Made by a program: the position numbers and the translations under genes. A stretch of 41,887 nt of DNA from DATKMK01 sp035541895. GTDB lineage: Bacteria; Desulfobacterota; Binatia; HRBIN30; JACQVA1. Positions 24,876 to 31,777 of the stretch are shown here, piece by piece (position 1 is the first letter of the stretch; the number at the start of each line of letters is the position of its first letter). The DNA lies in the NCBI GenBank assembly GCA_035541895.1, contig DATKMK010000110.1, positions 1 through 41,887 on the forward strand, written 5' to 3'. Below the pieces are notes generated by a model. The model worked only from the letters and a program-made list of their open reading frames with translations. It made no database searches and was not told the origin of the DNA.

Positions 24876-26246
24876 ATGGAAGATGCCACGCTGATCGTAT
24901 GCCCGGATGCGAGAGAGCGAAGCGAATACACCAGGTGGTTGCGCGACGATGGGCGGGCGGTAGTCGAAGCGAAGTCTGGTTCGGATGCTATAGCACATCA
25001 TCGGCGGAGCTTCTTCCCGGTTACGATCGCTGAACTCGCATCTCCCCAACTCGACGGCGTCAAACTGATTCAAGCGGTTCGGCACGCAGCGCCCGGGGCT
25101 GAGTTTTTGATGCTCAGTAGGCGCGATGCGGTGGACGCCGCGGTCGCCGCAATGAAGGCGGGCGCGGCGGATCTCCTGCTCAAGCCGATTCAACGCGATG
25201 CGCTGATCGAATCAGTGCGAAAAATGTGCGGGGCGGTGCGCGCGCTGCAGGAACTTCAGCAGCGCGAAGAACAGCTTCGCCAACAATACGATTTCTCGGA
25301 GATCATCGCCCGCGCTCCCCAGATGTTGCACGTCTTGGCGATCGCCGGACGCGTGGCGCCGCGCGAAACCACGGTGCTGATCAGCGGCGAGAGCGGAACC
25401 GGCAAAGAACTCCTCGCGCGCGCCATTCACCGCAACAGCACGCGTGCGGCCGGGCCGCTGGTATCGATCAATTGCGCGGCCATCCCCGAGGCGCTGCTTG
25501 AAAGCGAACTGTTCGGCTATCGAAAGGGCGCGTTTACGGGAGCGGATAGTGACAAGCGAGGGCTGCTCGCAACCGCCGATGCGGGGACCGTCTTTCTCGA
25601 CGAAGTCGCCGAGCTGCCGCTCAGCACGCAAGCCAAGTTACTGCGATTTCTCCAAGAGGGAACCTACTTTCCGCTTGGCAGCCTGTGGCCATCCACGGCC
25701 GACGTTCGGTTGATCTCCGCGACCAATGCGGACCTCGTCGAGCGGGTTGAGGCCGGCACGTTCCGTCGAGATTTGTACTATCGCCTCTCGGTTTTCCCGC
25801 TGCACATTCCGCCGCTGCGCGAACGGGCGGACGACATTGTTCCGCTCGCGCATCATTTTTTACGTGACATCGAAAGTGAAACCGGCAAGAAGTCTCCCGG
25901 GCTTTCCCGCGAGGTCGTGCACTATTTGACGGCGCGTAGTTGGCGCGGCAACGTGCGCGAGCTGCAGAGCGCAATTGTCCGCGCCGTGATCATGAGCGAA
26001 GGCAGCCTGCTAACCTCTGCCGACTTTCGGCGGCTCGATCGTGAATGCGCGCCCGGGCGACCAACTCAGCACCAACTGATCCAACTCCCGGAAGATGGAA
26101 TCGATCTCCCGCAGCTGAATCGCTCGCTGGTTGTTCAAGCGCTGGAACGCACTCGGCACAATGTCTCGTCGGCGGCTCGCTTGCTCGGTCTCAACCGACC
26201 AACACTGCGATACCGCATGAAGAAATATGGCATTCGCGGCCGCTGA
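24876..26246 (+). CDS. PrsR-like sigma-54-dependent activator with degenerate receiver domain
   Basis: 456 residues from ATG 24876. The receiver (1-115) keeps S81 and K103, but the phosphoacceptor position is Glu53 (IAELASPQLDG) and the N-terminal acidic pair is replaced (LIVCPDA). The AAA+ domain has Walker A GESGTGKE (171-178), the sigma-54 contact loop GAFTGA (218-223) and Walker B TVFLDEV. A Fis-type helix-turn-helix ends the protein (NVSSAARLLGLNRPTLRYRMKK). PrsR-type proteins with PrsK kinases control exosortase-linked exopolysaccharide loci; here no kinase is adjacent. E53 could mimic phosphorylation and leave it constitutively active, controlled by expression or a partner. It is flanked by palindromes. 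Confidence 0.93.
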   Translation: MEDATLIVCPDARERSEYTRWLRDDGRAVVEAKSGSDAIAHHRRSFFPVTIAELASPQLDGVKLIQAVRHAAPGAEFLMLSRRDAVDAAVAAMKAGAADLLLKPIQRDALIESVRKMCGAVRALQELQQREEQLRQQYDFSEIIARAPQMLHVLAIAGRVAPRETTVLISGESGTGKELLARAIHRNSTRAAGPLVSINCAAIPEALLESELFGYRKGAFTGADSDKRGLLATADAGTVFLDEVAELPLSTQAKLLRFLQEGTYFPLGSLWPSTADVRLISATNADLVERVEAGTFRRDLYYRLSVFPLHIPPLRERADDIVPLAHHFLRDIESETGKKSPGLSREVVHYLTARSWRGNVRELQSAIVRAVIMSEGSLLTSADFRRLDRECAPGRPTQHQLIQLPEDGIDLPQLNRSLVVQALERTRHNVSSAARLLGLNRPTLRYRMKKYGIRGR

Positions 26247-26272
26247 ATCGCGGCCAAGTGACTCTCGGGTAT

Positions 26273-26292
26273 AGTGGCTCATTTGAGCCACT
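26273..26292. promoter_or_regulatory. Perfect inverted repeat with 9-base arms
   Basis: AGTGGCTCA, then TT, then TGAGCCACT, starting 27 bases after the regulator stop and 160 bases before the small-protein gene. It may be an enhancer/operator for the Fis-type HTH of the regulator. As RNA it would give an 8-base stem with an ATTT loop, but no T-tract follows, which argues against an intrinsic terminator. TTTGAGC recurs at 26297-26303, just downstream. Confidence 0.55.
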
Positions 26293-26452
26293 TGGTTTGA
26301 GCATCCAATCCAGTGCCTCGATGAGCATTCCCTGCGCAAGCGAGCGCTGGCCGACGCACATTCGCTGGACCAATTCTTGGTTCTTGCTACCCCGTGAAGA
26401 TGGGCCCGGGACGCACAAACATAGTGAATCCCACACGCACGGGGAGGGACCT

Positions 26453-26707
26453 ATGAGCCAGCGCGCTCTGGAAGCAGCGCTGGGCAAGCTGATCTGCGAC
26501 GACGGCTTCCGTCGGGAATTCTACGACGACGCTGAAGGTGCGGTGGCGCGAGCCGGTTTCTTGCTGACGCCCGTCGAGTTGAGCAGCCTCTACAAGATCG
26601 ATCTTGAGGCCATCGAGGCGTTCGTGCCACACGTCGACGACCGAGTCAGACGAGCCGAGGAGAATCACGGCCGGAGGCGACCGCGACCGGCGAAAAGCGC
26701 TCGATAG
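26453..26707 (+). CDS. 84-residue LigA/Os-like helical protein with basic tail
   Basis: ATG 26453 preceded by GGGGAGGGA (26441-26449), a strong ribosome-binding site that fixes the start. The pattern ALEAALGKLICDDGFRRE, then a DAEGAVARAGFLLTPVELSSL segment and IDLEAIEAF, matches the small helical domain of LigA-type dioxygenase subunits, also used in Nif11/Franean1-type RiPP leaders. The C-terminal ~20 residues are strongly basic (HGRRRPRPAKSAR), with no Gly-Gly site or Cys/Ser/Thr-rich core. No dioxygenase LigB partner or RiPP modifying enzyme is nearby. A role as a small regulatory or adaptor protein for the exopolysaccharide locus is possible. Family resemblance is moderate; function unknown. 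Confidence 0.75.
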   Translation: MSQRALEAALGKLICDDGFRREFYDDAEGAVARAGFLLTPVELSSLYKIDLEAIEAFVPHVDDRVRRAEENHGRRRPRPAKSAR

Positions 26708-26737
26708 GCGTTGCTCAGCGACGAAGCGTAATGCGGC

Positions 26738-26764
26738 TGACACGGTCAAGCTTCGACCGCGTCA
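26738..26764 (+). promoter_or_regulatory. Hairpin in the leader of the NusG-like gene
   Basis: TGACACGGTC (26738-26747) and GACCGCGTCA (26755-26764) pair over 9 of 10 positions around a 7-base loop (AAGCTTC). No T-tract follows, so a simple terminator is unlikely. It lies 80 bases ahead of a specialised NusG gene; leader hairpins are recognised by the NusG paralogue LoaP, so it could be an autoregulatory or antitermination site. Confidence 0.35.
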
Positions 26765-26843
26765 GATGACCGGATTGGGTACGGTGAGGGGTGGGCAAAG
26801 AAAGTTTGAACCGATGCAGAGCGCGAACGCGTAGGGCGGAGCT

Positions 26844-27374
26844 ATGTCCGCGATCGAAGCAACCAACAATGTGGCGCCGAATAGTCGAACCGCATGGTAC
26901 GTCGTTCAGACCAAGCGTCACCGCGAGCGAGCAGCGCTCCAACATCTCGAAGAGCGCGGCATCGGCAGCTACCTGCCCCAGATTCTCCAGTGGCCCAGAC
27001 CGGCGGTGGGTAGTCCGGTGGTCGCGATGTTCCCCGGGTATCTGTTTGTTCGGTGCTCGATGCCAGACGGATTTGCGCGTGTCGGTTGGACGCCTGGAGT
27101 TAAGGCGTTTGTCAGCTTGGGCGGTGTGATTGCATCTGTGGAAGACCAGGTGATCGAATGTCTGCGCGAACGCGAAGGTGCAGACGGTTTGATTCGCTAC
27201 AACAACGGCATCGAGATCAACGGCGAGGTGCGGATCGTTCGCGGCCCATTTCGCGGTTTGAACGCCGTGCTCGAAGAGCGATTGCCCGCCCGCGAACGTG
27301 TGCGCGTACTGATGGACCTGCTGCAGCGCTCGACCCTCGTGGAGCTACCGGAGCGGTGGATTGTTCGCGCGTGA
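26844..27374 (+). CDS. Specialised NusG-like transcription elongation factor (RfaH/LoaP/UpxY type)
   Basis: 176 residues. The N-terminal NGN domain (about 16-110) shows TAWYVVQTKRHRERAALQHL, a Tyr-Leu-Pro (SYLPQ) and MFPGYLFVRC. The C-terminal part (about 127-176) has the KOW motif GEVRIVRGPFRGLNAVLEE. Housekeeping NusG normally sits beside secE and rplK; here the gene heads a long exopolysaccharide operon, the setting of operon-specific antiterminators. It probably binds RNA polymerase to help it read through the ~14 kb operon that begins at 27407. An earlier start is not needed. Confidence 0.93.
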   Translation: MSAIEATNNVAPNSRTAWYVVQTKRHRERAALQHLEERGIGSYLPQILQWPRPAVGSPVVAMFPGYLFVRCSMPDGFARVGWTPGVKAFVSLGGVIASVEDQVIECLREREGADGLIRYNNGIEINGEVRIVRGPFRGLNAVLEERLPARERVRVLMDLLQRSTLVELPERWIVRA

Positions 27375-27406
27375 GCGGCACGTCCGCGAAGGAAATTGTG
27401 AGAGTG

Positions 27407-28102
27407 ATGATGACGACCAAACGCGCGTGGATCGCGCTCGCATTTGTGAGCGTGCTGATCGCAAGCTGCTCCAGTCACTCGCCGGTTCCGGTAGCGCCAG
27501 GGTTCCCCGCGCAAGCGCCAATGCCGCCGCCGTACACGCTGCACGTCGGCGATCAAATTGCCGTGAAATTCTACCACAACCCCGAACTCAACGAGGAAGT
27601 CGCGATTCGGCCGGACGGAATGATCTCGTTGCAACTCATCGGTGACGTGCACGCCGCCGGGCAGACGCCGGCCGCGCTCAGCGCGACCTTGACCCAGCTC
27701 TACGCCAGCGAGCTCGCGTCGCCGAAAATCAGCGTCATCGTCCGCCAACTCGGCGGCAACCAGATCTATGTGGGCGGCGAAGTCGGGAAGCCCGGCATCA
27801 TCCAGATGACGAGTGGATTGAGCCTCTATCAAGCCCTCCAGGCCGCGGGTGGGGTGCTGAAGACCGGCCAGCGCAGCAATGTCGTCTTGATTCGGCGTGA
27901 CGAAAACGCCCTACCCAAAGGGCAGATCGTCGATATCCGTCCGATCGCCAGCGGCGAACATCCGGAGAACGACGTGCTGCTTCGGCCTACTGACGTCGTC
28001 GTCGTGCCGACCTCAAAGGTGGTCGACGTGAACATCTTCGTCGAGCAGTACATCCGCAACAACCTCCCGATCACGCCCGGTATCGGCTTCACGACCTTTT
28101 AG
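27407..28102 (+). CDS. Polysaccharide export outer-membrane lipoprotein (Wza-like, short form)
   Basis: 231 residues from ATG 27407; ATG 27410 and GTGs at 27398 and 27404 are also in frame, with a Shine-Dalgarno-like AAGGA just upstream. Signal peptide followed by lipobox IASC with the lipidated Cys at 21. The Poly_export domain (about 42-125) includes YTLHVGDQIAVKFYHNPELNEEVAIRPDGMISLQLIG, and an SLBB domain (about 128-180) includes IYVGGEVGKPGIIQM. It lacks the long C-terminal barrel-forming part of E. coli Wza, so it is of the short, GumB-like type. It should form the outer-membrane or periplasmic export channel with the Wzz-like protein encoded 11 bases downstream. Confidence 0.95.
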   Translation: MMTTKRAWIALAFVSVLIASCSSHSPVPVAPGFPAQAPMPPPYTLHVGDQIAVKFYHNPELNEEVAIRPDGMISLQLIGDVHAAGQTPAALSATLTQLYASELASPKISVIVRQLGGNQIYVGGEVGKPGIIQMTSGLSLYQALQAAGGVLKTGQRSNVVLIRRDENALPKGQIVDIRPIASGEHPENDVLLRPTDVVVVPTSKVVDVNIFVEQYIRNNLPITPGIGFTTF

Positions 28103-28113
28103 TAGGGACGCCA

Positions 28114-29619
28114 ATGAACGAACCAGAGACAGCACAAGTTCCGTGGCGCGAATTCATCGCGATCATGTTTCGCAACCGCACGTTGATCGCCTGCGTCGTG
28201 ACGAGCGGCGTCATCACCAGTCTGGTCCTCTCGTTTCTGCAGGCCCCGGCCTATCGGGCAGCCGCCAAACTCATGGTCTCGTCGAAGCGAGCGCGCATTA
28301 CCGTGTCCCCCGACCCCAAGGACGGCCCGACGATCGATCGTGTCACCGACCAGGAATTGAGTTCGGAAGTCGCGCTACTGCAAAGTATGCCCTTGGTCCG
28401 CGAAGTGTTGGAGTCGTATCGCGGTACGATGGACACATCCGGCCACAGCAGCAACCTCGTGCGTCTGGTGATGTATCCGCTTCACCTTCCGGGCGCCATC
28501 TATCGCACGCTGTACAAGATCCCGCCGCCCAGCCCGCAGGAGGACTGGGCGCAGTCAGTCATGAAGCGGCTTTCGGTTTCAGAACTCCGCGGTTCGAATC
28601 TCATCGAGGTGGCCTACGAAGACGCCAACCCGCAGTGGACCGCCGACCTGGTCAACGCGGTGGTGAAGCGTCATGTCGAGCGGCACGTGCAACTCAACCA
28701 GCAATCGGACGCGCTGGGATTCTTCGAAAGTCAGCGACGGTTGCTAAGCGAGCGACTGCATGATGCCGATGCGGCGTTGCAGGCCTTCTATCAACGCGAA
28801 GGCGTCGATCCCGGCGACACACAGCGCGACGGCTTGACGGAACAACTTAGCACCCTTCGGACCAGCCTGGCCGAGTCCGAAACCGACCTGGCCGGCGCCG
28901 AGGCGCGTGTGAAGTTCCTCTCCCAAACGCTCAATTCGCACGTGCGCAGCCAGTCCGCTGAGCCCGGCAAAGCGCAATCTGGCCCGCTGCAACTGATCCG
29001 GTCGCGCGTGCTCGAACTCGAACTGCAGCGCAGCGAACTGCTGTCGAAGTTCGCGCCGACCAGCACGAAAATTCAGGACATCGACCGCCAGATCCAAGAG
29101 GCCCGACGTCTGCTCGCACAGGAAGAGAAGTCCGGCGGCGTCGCAGCCGACATGGCGGATTCGAAGCAGCAGAAGCTGGATATGGAGTTGGCGCAGACAC
29201 AGGCGCGCATTGCCGCCCTGCGGGCGCGGGGCGACGCGTTGCGCGAACGCATCGCGGCAAGTGAAGGCAAACTCCAGCATCTCGGTCAGATCGCCTCTGA
29301 GCAGGAACGCTTGGAACAGGAAGTGGCTACCGCTAAGGAGGCGTCGACCACGTACATTCGCAAGCGAGAAGAGGCGCGCTTCTCCGATGCCTTGGATGAG
29401 TCGCGGATCGTCAACGTGAGCATCGTCGAACCGGCAGTGGTGCCGACTGCTCCGTTGCCCACCAAGCGACTGCTCACCCTCGTGCTCGGATCGGTCATGA
29501 GCCTGTTTGTTGGAATCGGTTTGGCATTCGTCCGCGATCGACTGGACCCCGCGCTCAAAGGCGGGGCCGAAGCACAGCGAATCACGGGGCTGCCGATCTT
29601 AGCGAACATCCCATCCTGA
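28114..29619 (+). CDS. Wzz/GumC-like polysaccharide co-polymerase, no kinase domain
   Basis: 501 residues. One membrane helix near residues 22-44 (LIACVVTSGVITSLVLSFL) and another near 453-475 (LLTLVLGSVMSLFVGIGLAFV), with a large periplasmic coiled-coil region between them (about 190-430; LEQEVATAKEAS and similar heptads). This is the architecture of chain-length/co-polymerase proteins. The last ~25 residues (LDPALKGGAEAQRITGLPILANIPS) match the linker that in BY-kinases leads to the catalytic domain, but the protein stops there. The kinase-like partner is a separate gene at 31019. It probably bridges the flippase-polymerase complex and the outer-membrane lipoprotein. Confidence 0.94.
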   Translation: MNEPETAQVPWREFIAIMFRNRTLIACVVTSGVITSLVLSFLQAPAYRAAAKLMVSSKRARITVSPDPKDGPTIDRVTDQELSSEVALLQSMPLVREVLESYRGTMDTSGHSSNLVRLVMYPLHLPGAIYRTLYKIPPPSPQEDWAQSVMKRLSVSELRGSNLIEVAYEDANPQWTADLVNAVVKRHVERHVQLNQQSDALGFFESQRRLLSERLHDADAALQAFYQREGVDPGDTQRDGLTEQLSTLRTSLAESETDLAGAEARVKFLSQTLNSHVRSQSAEPGKAQSGPLQLIRSRVLELELQRSELLSKFAPTSTKIQDIDRQIQEARRLLAQEEKSGGVAADMADSKQQKLDMELAQTQARIAALRARGDALRERIAASEGKLQHLGQIASEQERLEQEVATAKEASTTYIRKREEARFSDALDESRIVNVSIVEPAVVPTAPLPTKRLLTLVLGSVMSLFVGIGLAFVRDRLDPALKGGAEAQRITGLPILANIPS

Positions 29620-29637
29620 GAAGTCGAGCAACACCCC

Positions 29638-31026
29638 ATGTACGTCGAGCACTTCGGACTCACAGCCGAGGCGTTTTGCCTGACGCCCGATCCGGCGTTT
29701 CTCTATCAGAGCCCCGGGCATGCCGAGGCGCTCGCCGCCATCAAGGTCGGGCTGCGCGGCCGGCGGGGACTGATGCTGATGACCGGAGAAGTCGGGACCG
29801 GAAAGACGACGCTCTTGTATTCCTTGCTGAGCGACTTGGGGCCCGAGATCCACACCGCCTACATCTCCAACACGCTGTTGTCGCTTGACGACATCTTGCG
29901 CCAGGCGCTCGCGGATTTTCACGTATCCTGTGCCAGTTCCGATCGGGTGGAGTTGTTGGCGGCGCTCAATTCGTTCCTCCAGCGCTGTGCCGTCGAAGGC
30001 GCGACGGCGGCGCTGGTGATCGATGAAGCGCACAACCTCGATGACCTCGCGTTCGAGCATATTCGCCTGCTCTCGAATTTCGAGACCTTCACCAGTAAGC
30101 TGCTGCAAATCGTACTGGTCGGCCAACCCGAACTCGACAGCAAACTGCGCCGACGCAACCTCCGACAAGTGGCCGAGCGCATCGCCGTGCGCTGTCACGT
30201 CAATCCGCTGAGCCGCGCCGAGAGCATCAAGTACATCGCGCATCGCTTGCGGTGCGCCGGAGGACCGATCGACCTGTTCAGCCAGAGTGCGCTGCGCGCC
30301 ATCGTGCGCCATGCGCAAGGTATCCCGCGCCGGATCAACATCCTGTGTCACAACGCGTTGCTGTTCGCCTACGGCCGCGACGCCAGGCAGGTGTCACGGG
30401 CGATGGTACGCGCCGCGGTGCGGGCCCGCGAGGGACGCGGCCTGGTGCGGCTCACGGAGCGACGCTCGACCGCGCCGTCCGACGCGCGCCGCACCGTCGC
30501 ATCCCGGTGGCTCAGACCGGCCGCCGGCATTGCCACCGCCGCGGCGGCCGGCGTCGTTGCCGGTATGCAGTGGAGCGATGGGCGCACGCAGCCGCGTGGA
30601 TCCGACGTTCATCCATCCGTGGTTGTAGCTGAACAGGAGTCCGCCACAGTGAGCCCAGCAGCACCGGATGCACCGCTGACAGGCTCGGCCGGAGTCGCGC
30701 GCGCGGAACTCTTGATCGACCCGGCACGCACCGAACCAGACGTCGACGCGAGTTCTCTGGCTCCGAGCACCGGCGAGTCCGGAGCGCCACCGGCCCAAGA
30801 CGCGACATCCGCTCAGCAAGGCGACCGCATGGTGCATATCGCGCACGGCGCCACGTTGGGGTCGTTGGTTCGCGAGGTCTACGGCGAGGTGTCGCCGACG
30901 TTGCTGAACCGCGTACGGCTCGCCAACCCCAAGATCGTCGATCCCGATCGGATTCTGGCCGGCGACGTGTTGCGTTTCCCATCCGTCGCCGGCGCCGCAA
31001 CGCTGGCAGAAGGTCATCATGAGTGA
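29638..31026 (+). CDS. ExeA-like AAA ATPase with transmembrane helix and C-terminal LysM-like domain
   Basis: 462 residues. The N-terminus (MYVEHFGLTAEAFCLTPDPAFLY) and Walker A GEVGTGKTT (residues 51-59), Walker B ALVIDEAHN (~125) and PRRINILCHNALLFAYG are typical of the ExeA/GspA and XrtA-associated ATPase family. A hydrophobic helix at about 298-310 (AAGIATAAAAGVVAG) is followed by a Pro/Ser-rich periplasmic linker. The last ~55 residues (GATLGSLVREVYGEV ... ANPKIVDPDRILAGDVLRF) form a LysM-like peptidoglycan-binding domain. It may use ATP to position or open the envelope for the export machinery. This family is common in exosortase-type exopolysaccharide loci. Confidence 0.9.
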   Translation: MYVEHFGLTAEAFCLTPDPAFLYQSPGHAEALAAIKVGLRGRRGLMLMTGEVGTGKTTLLYSLLSDLGPEIHTAYISNTLLSLDDILRQALADFHVSCASSDRVELLAALNSFLQRCAVEGATAALVIDEAHNLDDLAFEHIRLLSNFETFTSKLLQIVLVGQPELDSKLRRRNLRQVAERIAVRCHVNPLSRAESIKYIAHRLRCAGGPIDLFSQSALRAIVRHAQGIPRRINILCHNALLFAYGRDARQVSRAMVRAAVRAREGRGLVRLTERRSTAPSDARRTVASRWLRPAAGIATAAAAGVVAGMQWSDGRTQPRGSDVHPSVVVAEQESATVSPAAPDAPLTGSAGVARAELLIDPARTEPDVDASSLAPSTGESGAPPAQDATSAQQGDRMVHIAHGATLGSLVREVYGEVSPTLLNRVRLANPKIVDPDRILAGDVLRFPSVAGAATLAEGHHE

Positions 31027-31753
31027 ATATTTCCGCGTCTTGAAGCGCATCGAGGGGACGCAACCAGAGCGCGATGTCCCGACCACGGCACGCGTGATGA
31101 ACCGCAACACGCGCGACACGGCGACCTCGACCGCGGTGGCGCGACCACGTCCGGCCGCCCCTTCTCCTCGATCTACAAGTCGGCGTGACGAGACGTCCGC
31201 GGCGTTCGTTACCTTATTCGATAACATCCGCGCGCTCGGCGAAGGCCAACCCGTGCGCACGCTGGTATTCGCAGGAGCTTCCAGCGCGGAAGCGGTGCGG
31301 ACGGTTACGACCGGCTTGGCAGCCCACGTCGAGAGCGTGGGCCTCCGGGTCTTGATGGCCGAGCTCGCCGATGTCGGTGGTCGCCCGATTCTGCGCAGTC
31401 GAACACGCGACGCGGATCTGCATCCTGGCGCGGGTGACGAGATTCCTCCCGACCTCGGCGGGAAGGCGGCGCCCGCGGAACTGACGGACTGGCTCGAAGG
31501 CGCGGGAACCGTCGCGGACTTCATCATCATCGAGGGGCGGCCGCTGGCGGAGTCGATCGATGCGGCCCTGTTGGCGCGCGCCTGCGATGGGCTGGTGATC
31601 ATTGCGCAATCGGAAGTGACGTTACGGGAGGCGCTGCGCTTAGCGGCGCAACGCGCCCAAACCGTTGGCTGCCGCACGCTCGGCGTGGTGCTGCAAAGTC
31701 GCCGCGACCGCTGGCCGCGCTGGCTACGCCGTTTCATCGGCGACAATCACTGA
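31019..31753 (+). CDS. BY-kinase-like (CpsD/Wzc C-terminal) protein lacking Walker A
   Basis: 244 residues, 8-base overlap with the ATPase gene. A disordered N-terminal ~60 residues precede the P-loop-type fold (RTLVFAGASSAEAVRTV, about 79-95; VGLRVLMAEL). The expected GxxGxGK[ST] is replaced by AGASSAEAVRT, with no Lys, and the Walker A' Asp pair is replaced by Glu-Leu-Ala-Asp. The later IIIEGRPLAESIDAALLARACDGLVIIAQSEVT retains the layout of Walker B and the downstream helix of BY-kinases. No C-terminal Tyr cluster is present. It is probably a non-catalytic scaffold partner of the Wzz-like protein, which itself ends where the kinase domain should begin. Confidence 0.8.
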   Translation: MSEYFRVLKRIEGTQPERDVPTTARVMNRNTRDTATSTAVARPRPAAPSPRSTSRRDETSAAFVTLFDNIRALGEGQPVRTLVFAGASSAEAVRTVTTGLAAHVESVGLRVLMAELADVGGRPILRSRTRDADLHPGAGDEIPPDLGGKAAPAELTDWLEGAGTVADFIIIEGRPLAESIDAALLARACDGLVIIAQSEVTLREALRLAAQRAQTVGCRTLGVVLQSRRDRWPRWLRRFIGDNH

Positions 31754-31777
31754 CACCGAGCGGGGAGGGCATCGCGT

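Noticed and set aside
26273..26292. Intrinsic terminator
   Set aside because: The stem is good, but the downstream bases are not a T-tract.
26453..26707. RiPP precursor peptide
   Set aside because: No cleavage motif or modifiable core, and no maturation enzyme or peptide transporter in the window.
24622..26843. A sigma-54 (-24/-12) promoter near the regulator or small-protein gene
   Set aside because: I checked every GG with GC ten bases later by eye; only weak matches (24685-24698 and 26783-26796) were found, neither close to TGGCAC-N5-TTGC.
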